64,000 bases of DNA from Pseudomonas sp. GM48 (GTDB lineage Bacteria > Pseudomonadota > Gammaproteobacteria > Pseudomonadales > Pseudomonadaceae), in contig NZ_AKJM01000038.1 of NCBI RefSeq assembly GCF_000282335.1, forward strand, positions 32,899 to 96,898, in the 5' to 3' direction. Below the pieces are notes generated by a model. That model was given only the letters and a program-made list of their open reading frames with translations. It was not told the DNA's origin and did no database searches. Position numbers and translations under genes: made by a program. Below are positions 35,054 through 43,217 of this stretch, in pieces. Numbering within the stretch: position 1 is the stretch's first letter; the number at the start of each line of letters is the position of its first letter.

Positions 35054-35757
35054 TGCAGCTCTCCCCCGGCCTTGAGCGCGGCATACAGGTATTCCGCGCG
35101 TTTCCAGTCCTCCGGTGTGTCGATGTCCTGCACCAGATGCCGCGGCAGGATGACCGGCAGGCTGTACGGTGAATACAACACCTCGCCCCGCAGCCAGGCA
35201 TCGCTGCGGCCCCAGTAGAACTGTCCGGCATCCTGATAGGCGATCGATAAGTCCTGGGAGCGGGTATCACGATACTGCGGATACAGTGCCGTCAATGCAC
35301 CCTGATCATCAAGAGTCAGGGCTCGCTGAACCGGAAAACCGAAGTCGCACACCGAGAATGCGAAAGACTTGTCGGGATGCCGCTCCAGCAGGCTCAGCCC
35401 TTGGGCAAGAAATCGCGATTGCAACAACGGCGCGGTCGCGTAAATGCAACAGGCGCGATCAAACTGGTCGCCCTGTTCGCGCAATGCTTGCAGGGCATGG
35501 GCGATCACCGCTGCGGTGCCCGTGAAGTCGTCGGCCAGTGCCGCCGGGCGCATGAAGGGCACCTGGGCACCACAATCGCGCGCCAGTCCGGCGATCTCCT
35601 CGTCGTCGGTGCTGACCACCACCCGGGAAAACAACCCGGATTCGAGAGCAACCTGAATCGAGCGGGCAATCATCGGCACGCCGGCGAACGACTTGAGGTT
35701 CTTGCGGGGTATGCGCTTGCTGCCTCCGCGGGCCGGTATGATGGCGACGTTGTTCAA
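35050..35757 (-). CDS. pseF: Pseudaminic acid cytidylyltransferase PseF
   Basis: Activates pseudaminic acid to the CMP donor used by Maf-type transferases. 235 residues with the CMP-NeuAc-synthetase signature IIPARGGSKRIPRKNLK at the N terminus, then PAALADDFTGTAAVIAHAL and the QDIDTPEDWKRAEYLY C-terminal motif. The start is TTG at 35757 (conserved N terminus MNNVAIIPARGG), overlapping the methylase stop by four bases. There is no alternative start that keeps the nucleotide-binding motif, so the TTG is real. Confidence 0.94.
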   Translation of the reverse strand: MNNVAIIPARGGSKRIPRKNLKSFAGVPMIARSIQVALESGLFSRVVVSTDDEEIAGLARDCGAQVPFMRPAALADDFTGTAAVIAHALQALREQGDQFDRACCIYATAPLLQSRFLAQGLSLLERHPDKSFAFSVCDFGFPVQRALTLDDQGALTALYPQYRDTRSQDLSIAYQDAGQFYWGRSDAWLRGEVLYSPYSLPVILPRHLVQDIDTPEDWKRAEYLYAALKAGGELQ

Positions 35758-36374
35758 CGGCGTTTTTCCAGGACAAACCAGGTGATGTCATCCACCGGGA
35801 ATTGCGGATCGCGGTGGTAGCCAAAACCGTAGTCGAGCAATTGCAGGTCGTCATAACGATCGAGCATTTCGCCAGCAAAATCGCGCTTGAACAATTTGCC
35901 GCTGTTGCCGCGATATGGAACCTCGACCGGTGCCGGATTGTAGTACTCGGCGATCAGTATGTAGCGCTGGCTCAACTCATACAGTTGCGCGTACGCGGCC
36001 GGCAGCAACTCCGGCGCCAGGTGAATCAGCACGCCTTTGCTCAGGGTCAGGTCGAAGGTGCGTTCGCGAGGAAAATCGAACAACGAACCGTGCCAGATCT
36101 GCGCAATACCCAACGCCTGGGCAGCGGCACAAGCACTGGCATTGATCTCCACGCCGAACAACTCGCAACGGGGCAGCAACTGACGCAGTGCCTGCAGGTT
36201 GTTGCCGGCATTGGTGCCCAGTTCCACCAGGCTGTCGATGCACCCGACCCGTGTCAGTGCCTTGGCAAACAGCGCCAGGTTTGCCGCCACCAGCGGCTGC
36301 CCGACATTGCGGTCAACGTACTGGTTACCGAATTCGCCCTGCCAGAATGTTTCCTGCTCGGTCAGTTCACGCAT
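35754..36374 (-). CDS. Pseudaminic acid biosynthesis-associated methylase
   Basis: SAM-dependent methyltransferase of the type found in Pse loci. 206 residues. The N terminus has the family hallmark TEQETFWQGEFGNQYVDRN, followed by a degenerate SAM motif I (LVELGTNAGNNLQAL), an acidic ribose-binding strand (LFGVEINA) and the downstream FDLTLSKGVLIHL. It may methylate the Pse precursor or final sugar; the acceptor is unknown. The ATG at 36374 shares one base with the pseC stop (TGATG); a GTG at 36377 is less likely. Confidence 0.85.
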   Translation of the reverse strand: MRELTEQETFWQGEFGNQYVDRNVGQPLVAANLALFAKALTRVGCIDSLVELGTNAGNNLQALRQLLPRCELFGVEINASACAAAQALGIAQIWHGSLFDFPRERTFDLTLSKGVLIHLAPELLPAAYAQLYELSQRYILIAEYYNPAPVEVPYRGNSGKLFKRDFAGEMLDRYDDLQLLDYGFGYHRDPQFPVDDITWFVLEKRR

Positions 36375-37564
36375 CACACATTTCCCACCCGGCGCAATGG
36401 CTGGATTATTTCGATCAGCTGCCGCATCTGCTCGACCACATAGTCCTGTTGTTCATCACTGAGCAACGGATACAGGGGCAGGCTGATGGCTTCGGCGTAG
36501 TAACGCTCGGCCTGCGGAAAATCACCCTCGACAAACCCGAGATCACGATAATAAGGCTGCAAATGCACGGGAATGTAGTGCAGGTTCACACCGACCCCGG
36601 CGGCTCGCAATCCCTCGAACACCTCGCGGTGAGTGAGATTGATCTGATCGAGTTGCAGCCGCACCACATACAGATGCCATGACGACTCGGCCTCAAATTG
36701 TGCACTGGGCAGGGTCAGCGGCAAATACGCCAGCAAGCGGTCATAACGAGCCGCCAGTTCACGCCGACGCTCGATAAACTCATCCAGTTTGTTCAACTGC
36801 GACAAACCAAGGGCTGCTTGCAGGTCGGTAATGCGGTAATTGAAACCCAGCTCCACCTGCTCGTAATACCATGGGCCGTGGCTGAGTCCGGTCATCTGCT
36901 GCGGATCCCGGGTCATGCCGTGGCTGCGCAAGCGTTGCAAACGCTCGGCAAGTTCCGGGCTGTTGGTCATCACCATGCCACCTTCGGCACTGGTGATGAT
37001 CTTCACCGGATGAAAACTGAACACGGTCATCGCCGCGAACTCGCCGCAACCCACCGGGCGCCCGGCGTAGGACGCACCGGCGGCATGGGCCGCGTCTTCG
37101 ATCACCGTAACGCCATATCGCCTGGCCAGTGCGGCAATCCTGCGCATGTCGCAGCTCTGCCCCGAGAACGCCACGGCCACGAGCACTTTCGGCAGCCTGC
37201 CTTCACGCTCGGCCCGTTCCAGTTTGACAGCCAGCGCAGCGGCATCGAGGTTCCAGGTCAGCGGGTCGATATCGACAAAATCCACCTCGGCACCGCAGTA
37301 GCGACCACAGTTTGCCGAGGCGAGAAAGGTGTTCGGTGTCGTCCATAGCCAATCGCCCGGACCGAGCCCCGCCGCCAGACAAGCGATGTGCAGGGCCGCC
37401 GTGGCATTGCACACCGCCACGGCAAAACCGGCCTCGCAGCGTTCGGCCATCGCGCGCTCGAAGCGTTCGATGGTCGGCCCCTGGGTCAGCCAGTCCGACT
37501 TCAATATCCCGACAACGGCGTCGATATCCGCCTGATCGAGGCTTTGCCGAGCGTAAGGAATCAT
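36374..37564 (-). CDS. pseC: Pseudaminic acid pathway aminotransferase PseC
   Basis: PLP enzyme of the DegT/DnrJ family that aminates C4 of the 4-keto product of PseB. 396 residues. The Schiff-base lysine is K188 in VFSFHPVKIITSAEGG, D157 lies in TVIEDAAHAAG, and the start region MIPYARQSLDQADIDAVV is typical for PseC. Length is normal and no damage is visible. Its ATG overlaps the stop of the pseB remnant as ATGA. The gene is intact although its substrate-making enzyme is not encoded here. Confidence 0.93.
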   Translation of the reverse strand: MIPYARQSLDQADIDAVVGILKSDWLTQGPTIERFERAMAERCEAGFAVAVCNATAALHIACLAAGLGPGDWLWTTPNTFLASANCGRYCGAEVDFVDIDPLTWNLDAAALAVKLERAEREGRLPKVLVAVAFSGQSCDMRRIAALARRYGVTVIEDAAHAAGASYAGRPVGCGEFAAMTVFSFHPVKIITSAEGGMVMTNSPELAERLQRLRSHGMTRDPQQMTGLSHGPWYYEQVELGFNYRITDLQAALGLSQLNKLDEFIERRRELAARYDRLLAYLPLTLPSAQFEAESSWHLYVVRLQLDQINLTHREVFEGLRAAGVGVNLHYIPVHLQPYYRDLGFVEGDFPQAERYYAEAISLPLYPLLSDEQQDYVVEQMRQLIEIIQPLRRVGNV

Positions 37565-37668
37565 GCTTGCAACCAGGCATGGGCGAGCGTGTCCCGCCTA
37601 CGACGGACGAAATGACGCCCGAACGAACCGGTGCCGCCTGAGATGAAAATCGATTTTCCGTAGAGCAT
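37561..37668 (-). pseudogene. pseB: pseB remnant (35 codons of UDP-GlcNAc 4,6-dehydratase/5-epimerase)
   Basis: Translates as MLYGKSIFISGGTGSFGRHF followed by VRRRRDTLAHAWLQA and a TGA. The first 20 residues match the PseB N terminus, including the Rossmann GGTGSFG motif; intact PseB proteins are about 330 residues. AAGGA lies eight bases before the ATG and the stop overlaps the pseC start as ATGA, so the expression signals are intact and the frame is preserved. The catalytic residues and nearly all the fold are gone. This looks like an internal in-frame deletion of about 0.9 kb. Residues after about 22 may be the old C terminus or junction sequence; I cannot tell. Confidence 0.85.
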
Positions 37669-37698
37669 GCCTTGAATCCTTATACCTGTTCGCCGGGC

Positions 37699-40623
37699 CT
37701 AGCCGAGCAACTGCGCCCAGTTCACCGAAGCACTTTCGCCCAGGGCAAAGCCTTTGCCGCTCAAGGCCAGATTGGCGTTATAGGCCTGGTCTTGCGCAAA
37801 GGCTGGCGCCCACTTGTCACGCAGCGCATCGAGGACCTGGGGTGCCTGCGGCACTTCACCCGAATGAATGACCTGTACCAGCGGCGTCCACACGGTGAGG
37901 TAACCGGCCTGACCGACCCGCAGACACAGGTCGACGTCGCTCAAGCCGTCGGCGAAGGTCACGCTGTCCAGACCGTCCAGCTCGTCGAACAACGCTTTAC
38001 GCACCATCAGGCACACCTTCGACACCGCCGAGTAGTTCTGCTCCAGCGCCAACCGGTGCAGGTAACCTTCGGCGTCGTGTTTTTCCCCGACAAAGGCTGA
38101 GCCCACACCACCGTTCATGCCGAGAATCAGGCCGGCCTGAGTGACCTTGCCATCGCGGTCGATCAACTTGGGACCGACCACCCCGACTTCCGGACGCTGG
38201 GCGTGATTGAGCAACGACTCCAGCCAGTTCGGGTTCACCACTTCACTGTCGGCAGCCAACAGCACCAGGTACTCGCCCTGCGCCTGCTGGCTGGCCGCGT
38301 TGTACAGCGCCGCCGGGTTCATAAGCTGATCGGCGCGCAGAACGGTGACTTTCGGATGCTGATAAGTGCCGAGCCAGTCATTGACCTCGGCCGACTGATG
38401 CTGATTGACCGCAATCAGGACTTCGTACTGGATGTAGCGGGTTCGCAGCAACACAGCTTGCAGGCACTGTTGCAATGCCGCCAGGTCATCCCCAGCCGGC
38501 AGGATGATCGACACCAGCGGGCGTTCGGTGTGGCGATAGTCGATCTGATAAGTGCCTGGCACCGTCGAAGTGATCTTGGCCTTGTAGCCACGATTGCCCA
38601 GGTGGCGCAACAACGCCAGGCGCTCATCGGCGTTTTCTTCCAGTGCCGGCGCCCGGGCGATCAGCAGCGGTTCATCCAGGTGGGCCAACCCGTTGAGGCC
38701 ACCCTGCTCGATGATGCGCAGCAGCAAGTCGAATTCCAGGGCCTTGCTGAAATCGGGCTGGTAGCCACCGACTTCAATGAACACCTCTCGGCGGATCAAC
38801 CAGTGACGCGCCATCAAGGCCGGCAGGCTTTGCAGCAAATCAAGATTGAAGCCTGGGCGGAACACGTCCACCAGTGCGCCTTCTGGGGTGCGCTGGATTT
38901 CGTCGGTGGCGACGGCGCGGCACTCTGCTGCAGACAGCAATTCCAGGCTGGCGCGCAACAGACCACCGGCGGTGAATTCGTCGCCGGCTTCAGCCAGCAG
39001 CAACCAATCGGCAGTCGACTGACGAGCACTCTGGTTCAGTTTGTCGACGTAGTTGCTTTGCGTGACCCGGACAAAATGCAGGGTGTTCTGCGCCGTCGTC
39101 GCCGCCGGTGCTTCACCGGTGGTGAAGACCACAATCCTGAACGCCTTGCTGTGACCTTCGAGCAGGCTATCGAGAGAGACTTGCAGCTTGTCGATATCGT
39201 TGTCCAGGTCCAGCAGGAAGATCCCGAACTGCGGACCACCGTCGTTGGCCGCCAGGTGTTGGGCGATCGACTCAGCCTCATGCGCATCGGGCTGACGCGG
39301 TGCAAGCCACTTGAGCAAGCGACCGGACAGCATCTTGTCGAACATCGCACGATTACCCTCGACCGACACCGCCTCAAGACGCACAGCCCAGTCTCGCAGG
39401 GTCTGTGCCTCTTCGTCTTCACCCAGCAGTTCCAGCTGAGCCACCAGACGCTTGACCACCGCGCGGTTGAAGACGTTGCTGTCGTGGGCTTGCCACAAAC
39501 GGTCGACCACACTTTCCGGCGTGTCATTGTTACGCGCCAGCATCAGGCTTTGCTGACGGGTCCAGATGCCCTCCAGGCCTGCCAGTTGAACGCGTCCGGC
39601 CGGCATGGCGTGCAACAGGAATTCGAACTGGGTCAACTGATCGAAAAACACCTGGTTGTAGAACGGCATTTCGACATATTGCTTGGGGCCGAAACGGCGC
39701 ACAGGGCCTTTTTCGACATCGGTCCAGGCGGACTCGATAATCAGCTCGGTCGTCAGTGCGCGACCGGTGCGCAAGCTATCGGCCAAGGCTTCAAAGCTTT
39801 GCAGTGCGAACTGCTGGCCTTGCTCCGGGTCGTCGCTTTGAACTTGAGTCGGCAGCCCGAAGAGGAAAGCGGCAAAGGCCTCGCGCTCGGCGACCGACTT
39901 GGCGTCCATATGAGCCAGCGTGTGAAAGATCTCGGTGTTGTGGTCCGAATACCCGTAGTTCATCTCACGCACGACATACGGGATCGGCAGAATCCGCGCC
40001 TTGCCCCGTGCCAGCATGTAATACGTGTGTCCGATTTCCTGCCATTGAAAGGACGTATCGTGAGGCATGACCTGATACCAGTCACGTACCAGGTCTGTGC
40101 GCTGTACGGCATAAAAAGGCGGGAGGTACTGGTGCATGTAATCCAGCACGCGCTCCTCGGCATGCTCGGACGAATAGTCTTCGCAGACCTTCTTGTCACG
40201 CCGCAAGTAGCTGACGCTGTTGGGTTGCGACAGGTACATCATGCTGTAACCGTGGCACAGGCCGTAGTCGGGGTTGGCATCCATGAATGCCACCGCTTCG
40301 CGCAAAGCATCATGCACATGGAAGTCATCGTCGGCGGCGAACACCATGAACGGCGTGGTCACTTGTTCCACGCCAAAGGCCAGCTTGGCGCGAACTCCCC
40401 AGTAGCCGAACTGCGGGACATGCTGGTAATCCACATTTTCAAACTGCCCGGCCAGGCCTGGCTGACCTTCGGCCGAAGAGTCCAGCACCAGAATCCTGCA
40501 AGGCAAGTCGCTGTAGAAACGTGCCGCCCTGCGCAAAAATGCCGGCCGCTCGTGAGACATCAGCACCACGGTCAACTGTTCGTTGAGTGCCAACCCGTGT
40601 TCAGAATTATTCTTGCCTTGCAT
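37699..40623 (-). CDS. Multidomain glycosyltransferase (974 residues)
   Basis: Large cytosolic glycosyltransferase resembling the flagellin transferases (Fgt type) of plant-associated pseudomonads. An N-terminal GT-A-like domain (about 15-260) has a DDD motif in VFAADDDFHVHDAL. A second, degenerate GT2-like half-domain (about 470-690) contains WLLLAEAGDEF. A third, complete GT2 domain (about 710-955) has RPLVSIILPAGDDLAAL, LVLLAADSEVVNPNWLE and GLSDVDLCLRVGQAGYL. Start ATG 40623 follows GGGGAA; the GTG at 40635 is rejected. It ends 30 bp before the pseB remnant. The C-terminal third is paralogous to residues about 570-830 of the 1197-residue enzyme at 50703. The acceptor is probably flagellin, by context. 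Confidence 0.82.
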   Translation of the reverse strand: MQGKNNSEHGLALNEQLTVVLMSHERPAFLRRAARFYSDLPCRILVLDSSAEGQPGLAGQFENVDYQHVPQFGYWGVRAKLAFGVEQVTTPFMVFAADDDFHVHDALREAVAFMDANPDYGLCHGYSMMYLSQPNSVSYLRRDKKVCEDYSSEHAEERVLDYMHQYLPPFYAVQRTDLVRDWYQVMPHDTSFQWQEIGHTYYMLARGKARILPIPYVVREMNYGYSDHNTEIFHTLAHMDAKSVAEREAFAAFLFGLPTQVQSDDPEQGQQFALQSFEALADSLRTGRALTTELIIESAWTDVEKGPVRRFGPKQYVEMPFYNQVFFDQLTQFEFLLHAMPAGRVQLAGLEGIWTRQQSLMLARNNDTPESVVDRLWQAHDSNVFNRAVVKRLVAQLELLGEDEEAQTLRDWAVRLEAVSVEGNRAMFDKMLSGRLLKWLAPRQPDAHEAESIAQHLAANDGGPQFGIFLLDLDNDIDKLQVSLDSLLEGHSKAFRIVVFTTGEAPAATTAQNTLHFVRVTQSNYVDKLNQSARQSTADWLLLAEAGDEFTAGGLLRASLELLSAAECRAVATDEIQRTPEGALVDVFRPGFNLDLLQSLPALMARHWLIRREVFIEVGGYQPDFSKALEFDLLLRIIEQGGLNGLAHLDEPLLIARAPALEENADERLALLRHLGNRGYKAKITSTVPGTYQIDYRHTERPLVSIILPAGDDLAALQQCLQAVLLRTRYIQYEVLIAVNQHQSAEVNDWLGTYQHPKVTVLRADQLMNPAALYNAASQQAQGEYLVLLAADSEVVNPNWLESLLNHAQRPEVGVVGPKLIDRDGKVTQAGLILGMNGGVGSAFVGEKHDAEGYLHRLALEQNYSAVSKVCLMVRKALFDELDGLDSVTFADGLSDVDLCLRVGQAGYLTVWTPLVQVIHSGEVPQAPQVLDALRDKWAPAFAQDQAYNANLALSGKGFALGESASVNWAQLLG

Positions 40624-40674
40624 ACATTTCCCCACAACGGCGAATCGCCGAAAAACCCAACGATGTCTTGTCGA

Positions 40675-41403
40675 TTACCGCACGCGACGCAGATAGCCAT
40701 CCGGTGCGACGGTGATCAGCAACTTGCTGTGAATGGCCTGGTCGATTTCAAAATCACGGTTTTCTTCCAGGTAAGCCCATACCGCGGTTTTCGGGTTGTC
40801 GCCCTTGCCCCACGGGCGATCCGGGAAGGCGTCTTCCGGCATGTCTTCAACCACGGTATCCATCACCACGCAGTAGCTGCCCACCGAGGTCATCGGCGCA
40901 TAGGCCCGCAGTTCTTCCAGTACGTGCTCATGGGTGTGGTTGGAGTCCAGAACCACCAGCACTCTCTTGCCTTCGACACGCTGGCGAACCTGATCGACGA
41001 TCGCAGGGTCAACGCTCGATCCCTGGATCATCTGGATCCGCTTGCTCATCGGGTGTGCTTCGATCGCCTCACGGTTGTGCTGGCGGATGTCGATGTCGAC
41101 ACCCAGCACTTCGCCATGGCCGATCAGTTCCAGCATCGAGGCATAAAACACCAGCGAGCCGCCGTGGGCGATCCCGGTCTCGACAATGATGTCCGGGCGC
41201 AGTGACCAGATGATCTCCTGCATGGCAACCATGTCCTGGGGGAACTGAATGATCGGGCGGCCCATCCAGCTGAAGTTGTAGGTGTACTTATGCCTGGCGG
41301 TCGTGCCAACCCAGTCCAGCGACGTGGCTTGCAACGCTTTGTCTTGCTGCAGGCCTTCGATGTTCTCTTTTACTTCTTCACGAAACTGCTCATGAGGATT
41401 CAT
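40675..41403 (-). CDS. CmcI-family methyltransferase/hydroxylase-like protein
   Basis: 242 residues of the cephalosporin hydroxylase CmcI family, which are SAM-dependent O-methyltransferases related to rhamnosyl O-methyltransferases. Visible motifs are IIVETGIAHGGSLVFYASML (SAM motif I), EVLGVDIDIRQHNREA (ribose-binding acid) and RVLVVLDSNHTHEHVLEEL (metal/His cluster). It probably O-methylates a sugar of the flagellin glycan. It lies 30 bp after the acetyltransferase gene and 51 bp before the 974-residue glycosyltransferase. The family name is misleading; no beta-lactam role is implied. Confidence 0.82.
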   Translation of the reverse strand: MNPHEQFREEVKENIEGLQQDKALQATSLDWVGTTARHKYTYNFSWMGRPIIQFPQDMVAMQEIIWSLRPDIIVETGIAHGGSLVFYASMLELIGHGEVLGVDIDIRQHNREAIEAHPMSKRIQMIQGSSVDPAIVDQVRQRVEGKRVLVVLDSNHTHEHVLEELRAYAPMTSVGSYCVVMDTVVEDMPEDAFPDRPWGKGDNPKTAVWAYLEENRDFEIDQAIHSKLLITVAPDGYLRRVR

Positions 41404-41433
41404 TACAGACTCTCCGGAAATTAGTCGCGGGGG

Positions 41434-42099
41434 TTACTTGAAAACCCGACCGTCTTGAAAGGAAGCAGGATTGGTCTTGATGGTCCTGGCGGGATTGCCC
41501 ACCACAACCGCATAGTCTGGAACGTCCTTGGTCACCACGGCGCCCGCACCGATGGTGACCCAACGGCCGATGCGCAACCGCGGCAGGATCGTGGCGTTGG
41601 TGCCGATGAAGGTGCCGTCACCGATCTCGACACAACCGGCAATGCAGACACCCGGCGCCATGAACACCGAATGGCCGATCTGCCCCTCATGCCCGACGAC
41701 GCTGCCGGCGCTGATGCTGGTGTTATCACCCAGGCTGACTTGCGCCTGCATGATCACGCCCTCTTGCAGATAGGTGCCGACGCCCATCGTGATCATCGTC
41801 AGATCGACGCCCGGATGGATGAAGTTACCCAGCGTGCCACCGGCCTCGACGATCTCGCAGGTGGTCCGGTAACGCAGCGCCGTGCTGCCAGTGATCAAAT
41901 TGACAAAGCGTGCGTCGGGGCCTTTCAGCTCGGGCACCTTGTCGGTACCACCCACCACCGGCACGCCATAAAACAGCGTGCCTTGCTTCGCCGGGTCGTT
42001 ATCGAGAAAGGCGAATTGCACGTGCGGCTGGCTGCGTTGCAGGGTGAGGATCATCCGTACCGCTTCAGGATTGGCCGCCCCCAGCAGGTAAACCTTCAT
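41434..42099 (-). CDS. PglD/NeuD-type sugar N-acyltransferase
   Basis: 221 residues: an N-terminal Rossmann-like nucleotide-sugar binding part (about 1-75, KVYLLGAANPEAVRMILTL) and a left-handed beta helix of hexapeptide repeats (about 85-210; GVGTYLQEGVIMQ, GDNTSISAGSVVGHEGQIGH, IGTNATILPRLRIG, IGAGAVVTKDVPDYAVVVGNPA). The GHEGQIGH segment carries the His expected as general base in PglD-type enzymes. It should N-acylate the amine introduced by the neighbouring aminotransferase. ATGA overlap with that gene. Acyl donor could be acetyl-CoA or another acyl-CoA. Confidence 0.88.
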   Translation of the reverse strand: MKVYLLGAANPEAVRMILTLQRSQPHVQFAFLDNDPAKQGTLFYGVPVVGGTDKVPELKGPDARFVNLITGSTALRYRTTCEIVEAGGTLGNFIHPGVDLTMITMGVGTYLQEGVIMQAQVSLGDNTSISAGSVVGHEGQIGHSVFMAPGVCIAGCVEIGDGTFIGTNATILPRLRIGRWVTIGAGAVVTKDVPDYAVVVGNPARTIKTNPASFQDGRVFK

Positions 42100-43217
42100 A
42101 GCCGGGTCCTTTTGAGTACCAGCGCTCGCAGCACCTCGATGACCCGACGCTGATCGTCATCGGTCATGTCGTGGTAGCTCGGCAGATTGATCGCCCGCTC
42201 CGGCAGCGCATGCGCCACGGGCGAGTCGGCCGTCAGTTCGCTGAACATCGGCAAGGACGACAGCGGCCAGAAGAACACCCGTGCGTCGATATCGGCGGCC
42301 TGGAAGGCTGCTATCAACATGTCCCGCGTGATCCCCAGCTCGCGGTCAAAGACGACGGTGGGCATCCAGTAACCGTTACGCGAATGTTCCGGTTCGGGGT
42401 TCATGGACAACCCCGGCAACGATGACAAGGCGTCGGCGTAGTGGGCGAATATCGCTCGCTTGCGCTGGATAAGCTCGTCGATCCGTTCAACCTGCGCGCA
42501 ACCGACGGCGGCTTGCAGGTTGCTCATCTTGTATTTGAAGCCAAGGAGGTCCGGCCAGAACTGTTTGCTGCTGCCCGCCACCCGGCCATGGTTGGACAGG
42601 GTCAGTACGCGGTCAAACAGGGCCTTGTCCGACGTTACGAAGATGCCGCCTTCGCCGGTGGTCATGGTCTTGGTGCCGTGAAAGGAAAATGCGCCGAACG
42701 CCCCCAGCGAACCGGCCGCCTGACCACGCCACTGCGAGCCGATCGCCTCGGCTGCGTCTTCGATGACCGGCAGGCCAAACTCGCGACCGATGGCCAGCAA
42801 CGCATCCATGTCGCAGAGATTGCCGTAGAGATGCACCGCCAGAATCGCTTTGGTTCTTGGGGTAATCGCCCGTCGAACCTGCTGCGGGTCGAGGCACCAA
42901 CTGTCTGCCAGCACGTCGACGAACACCGGCGTCGCACCCAGATAGGTGATGGGCGCGGCCGAGGCGATCCAGTTGGTATCGGCGAGGATCACCTCATCGC
43001 CGACACCGATGCCCAGCGCCGCCATACCCATGTGCAGCGCGCCGGTGCAACTGGACGTTGCAATCGCGTACGTCGTCCCCACATGCTCGGCAAAGGACTT
43101 TTCGAAGCGTGTCAGGTACTCGTAGCAGCGCTCTCCCCAACCATGGCGGACGGCATCGAGTACATAGTCAGCTTCCAGCTCACCGACACTGGGCTTGGTG
43201 TAATGAATTCGGCTCAT
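42096..43217 (-). CDS. DegT/DnrJ/EryC1-type sugar aminotransferase
   Basis: 373-residue PLP-dependent aminotransferase that should convert a 4-keto-6-deoxy nucleotide sugar to the 4-amino sugar. The Schiff-base lysine is K183 in FSFHGTKTMTTGEGG; the cofactor-binding Asp is in VIEDAAEAIGSQ. Start ATG 43217 (MSRIHYTKPSVGELE) overlaps the methyltransferase stop as ATGA; the longer open frame upstream is discarded. Related to perosamine/viosamine synthases; substrate here is predicted to be a CDP-linked, C-methylated 4-ketose because of the surrounding genes. Confidence 0.88.
   Translation of the reverse strand: MSRIHYTKPSVGELEADYVLDAVRHGWGERCYEYLTRFEKSFAEHVGTTYAIATSSCTGALHMGMAALGIGVGDEVILADTNWIASAAPITYLGATPVFVDVLADSWCLDPQQVRRAITPRTKAILAVHLYGNLCDMDALLAIGREFGLPVIEDAAEAIGSQWRGQAAGSLGAFGAFSFHGTKTMTTGEGGIFVTSDKALFDRVLTLSNHGRVAGSSKQFWPDLLGFKYKMSNLQAAVGCAQVERIDELIQRKRAIFAHYADALSSLPGLSMNPEPEHSRNGYWMPTVVFDRELGITRDMLIAAFQAADIDARVFFWPLSSLPMFSELTADSPVAHALPERAINLPSYHDMTDDDQRRVIEVLRALVLKRTRL

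Noticed and set aside
38203..41205. 1000-codon open frame on the plus strand
   Set aside because: It lies antisense to the well-supported 974-residue glycosyltransferase and CmcI genes; its translation is rich in His, Gln and Arg without motifs, as expected for the shadow of a GC-rich gene.
40675..41403. Beta-lactam biosynthesis gene (cephalosporin hydroxylase)
   Set aside because: The family name is historical; the surrounding genes are sugar and glycosyltransferase genes, and the motifs are those of a SAM O-methyltransferase.
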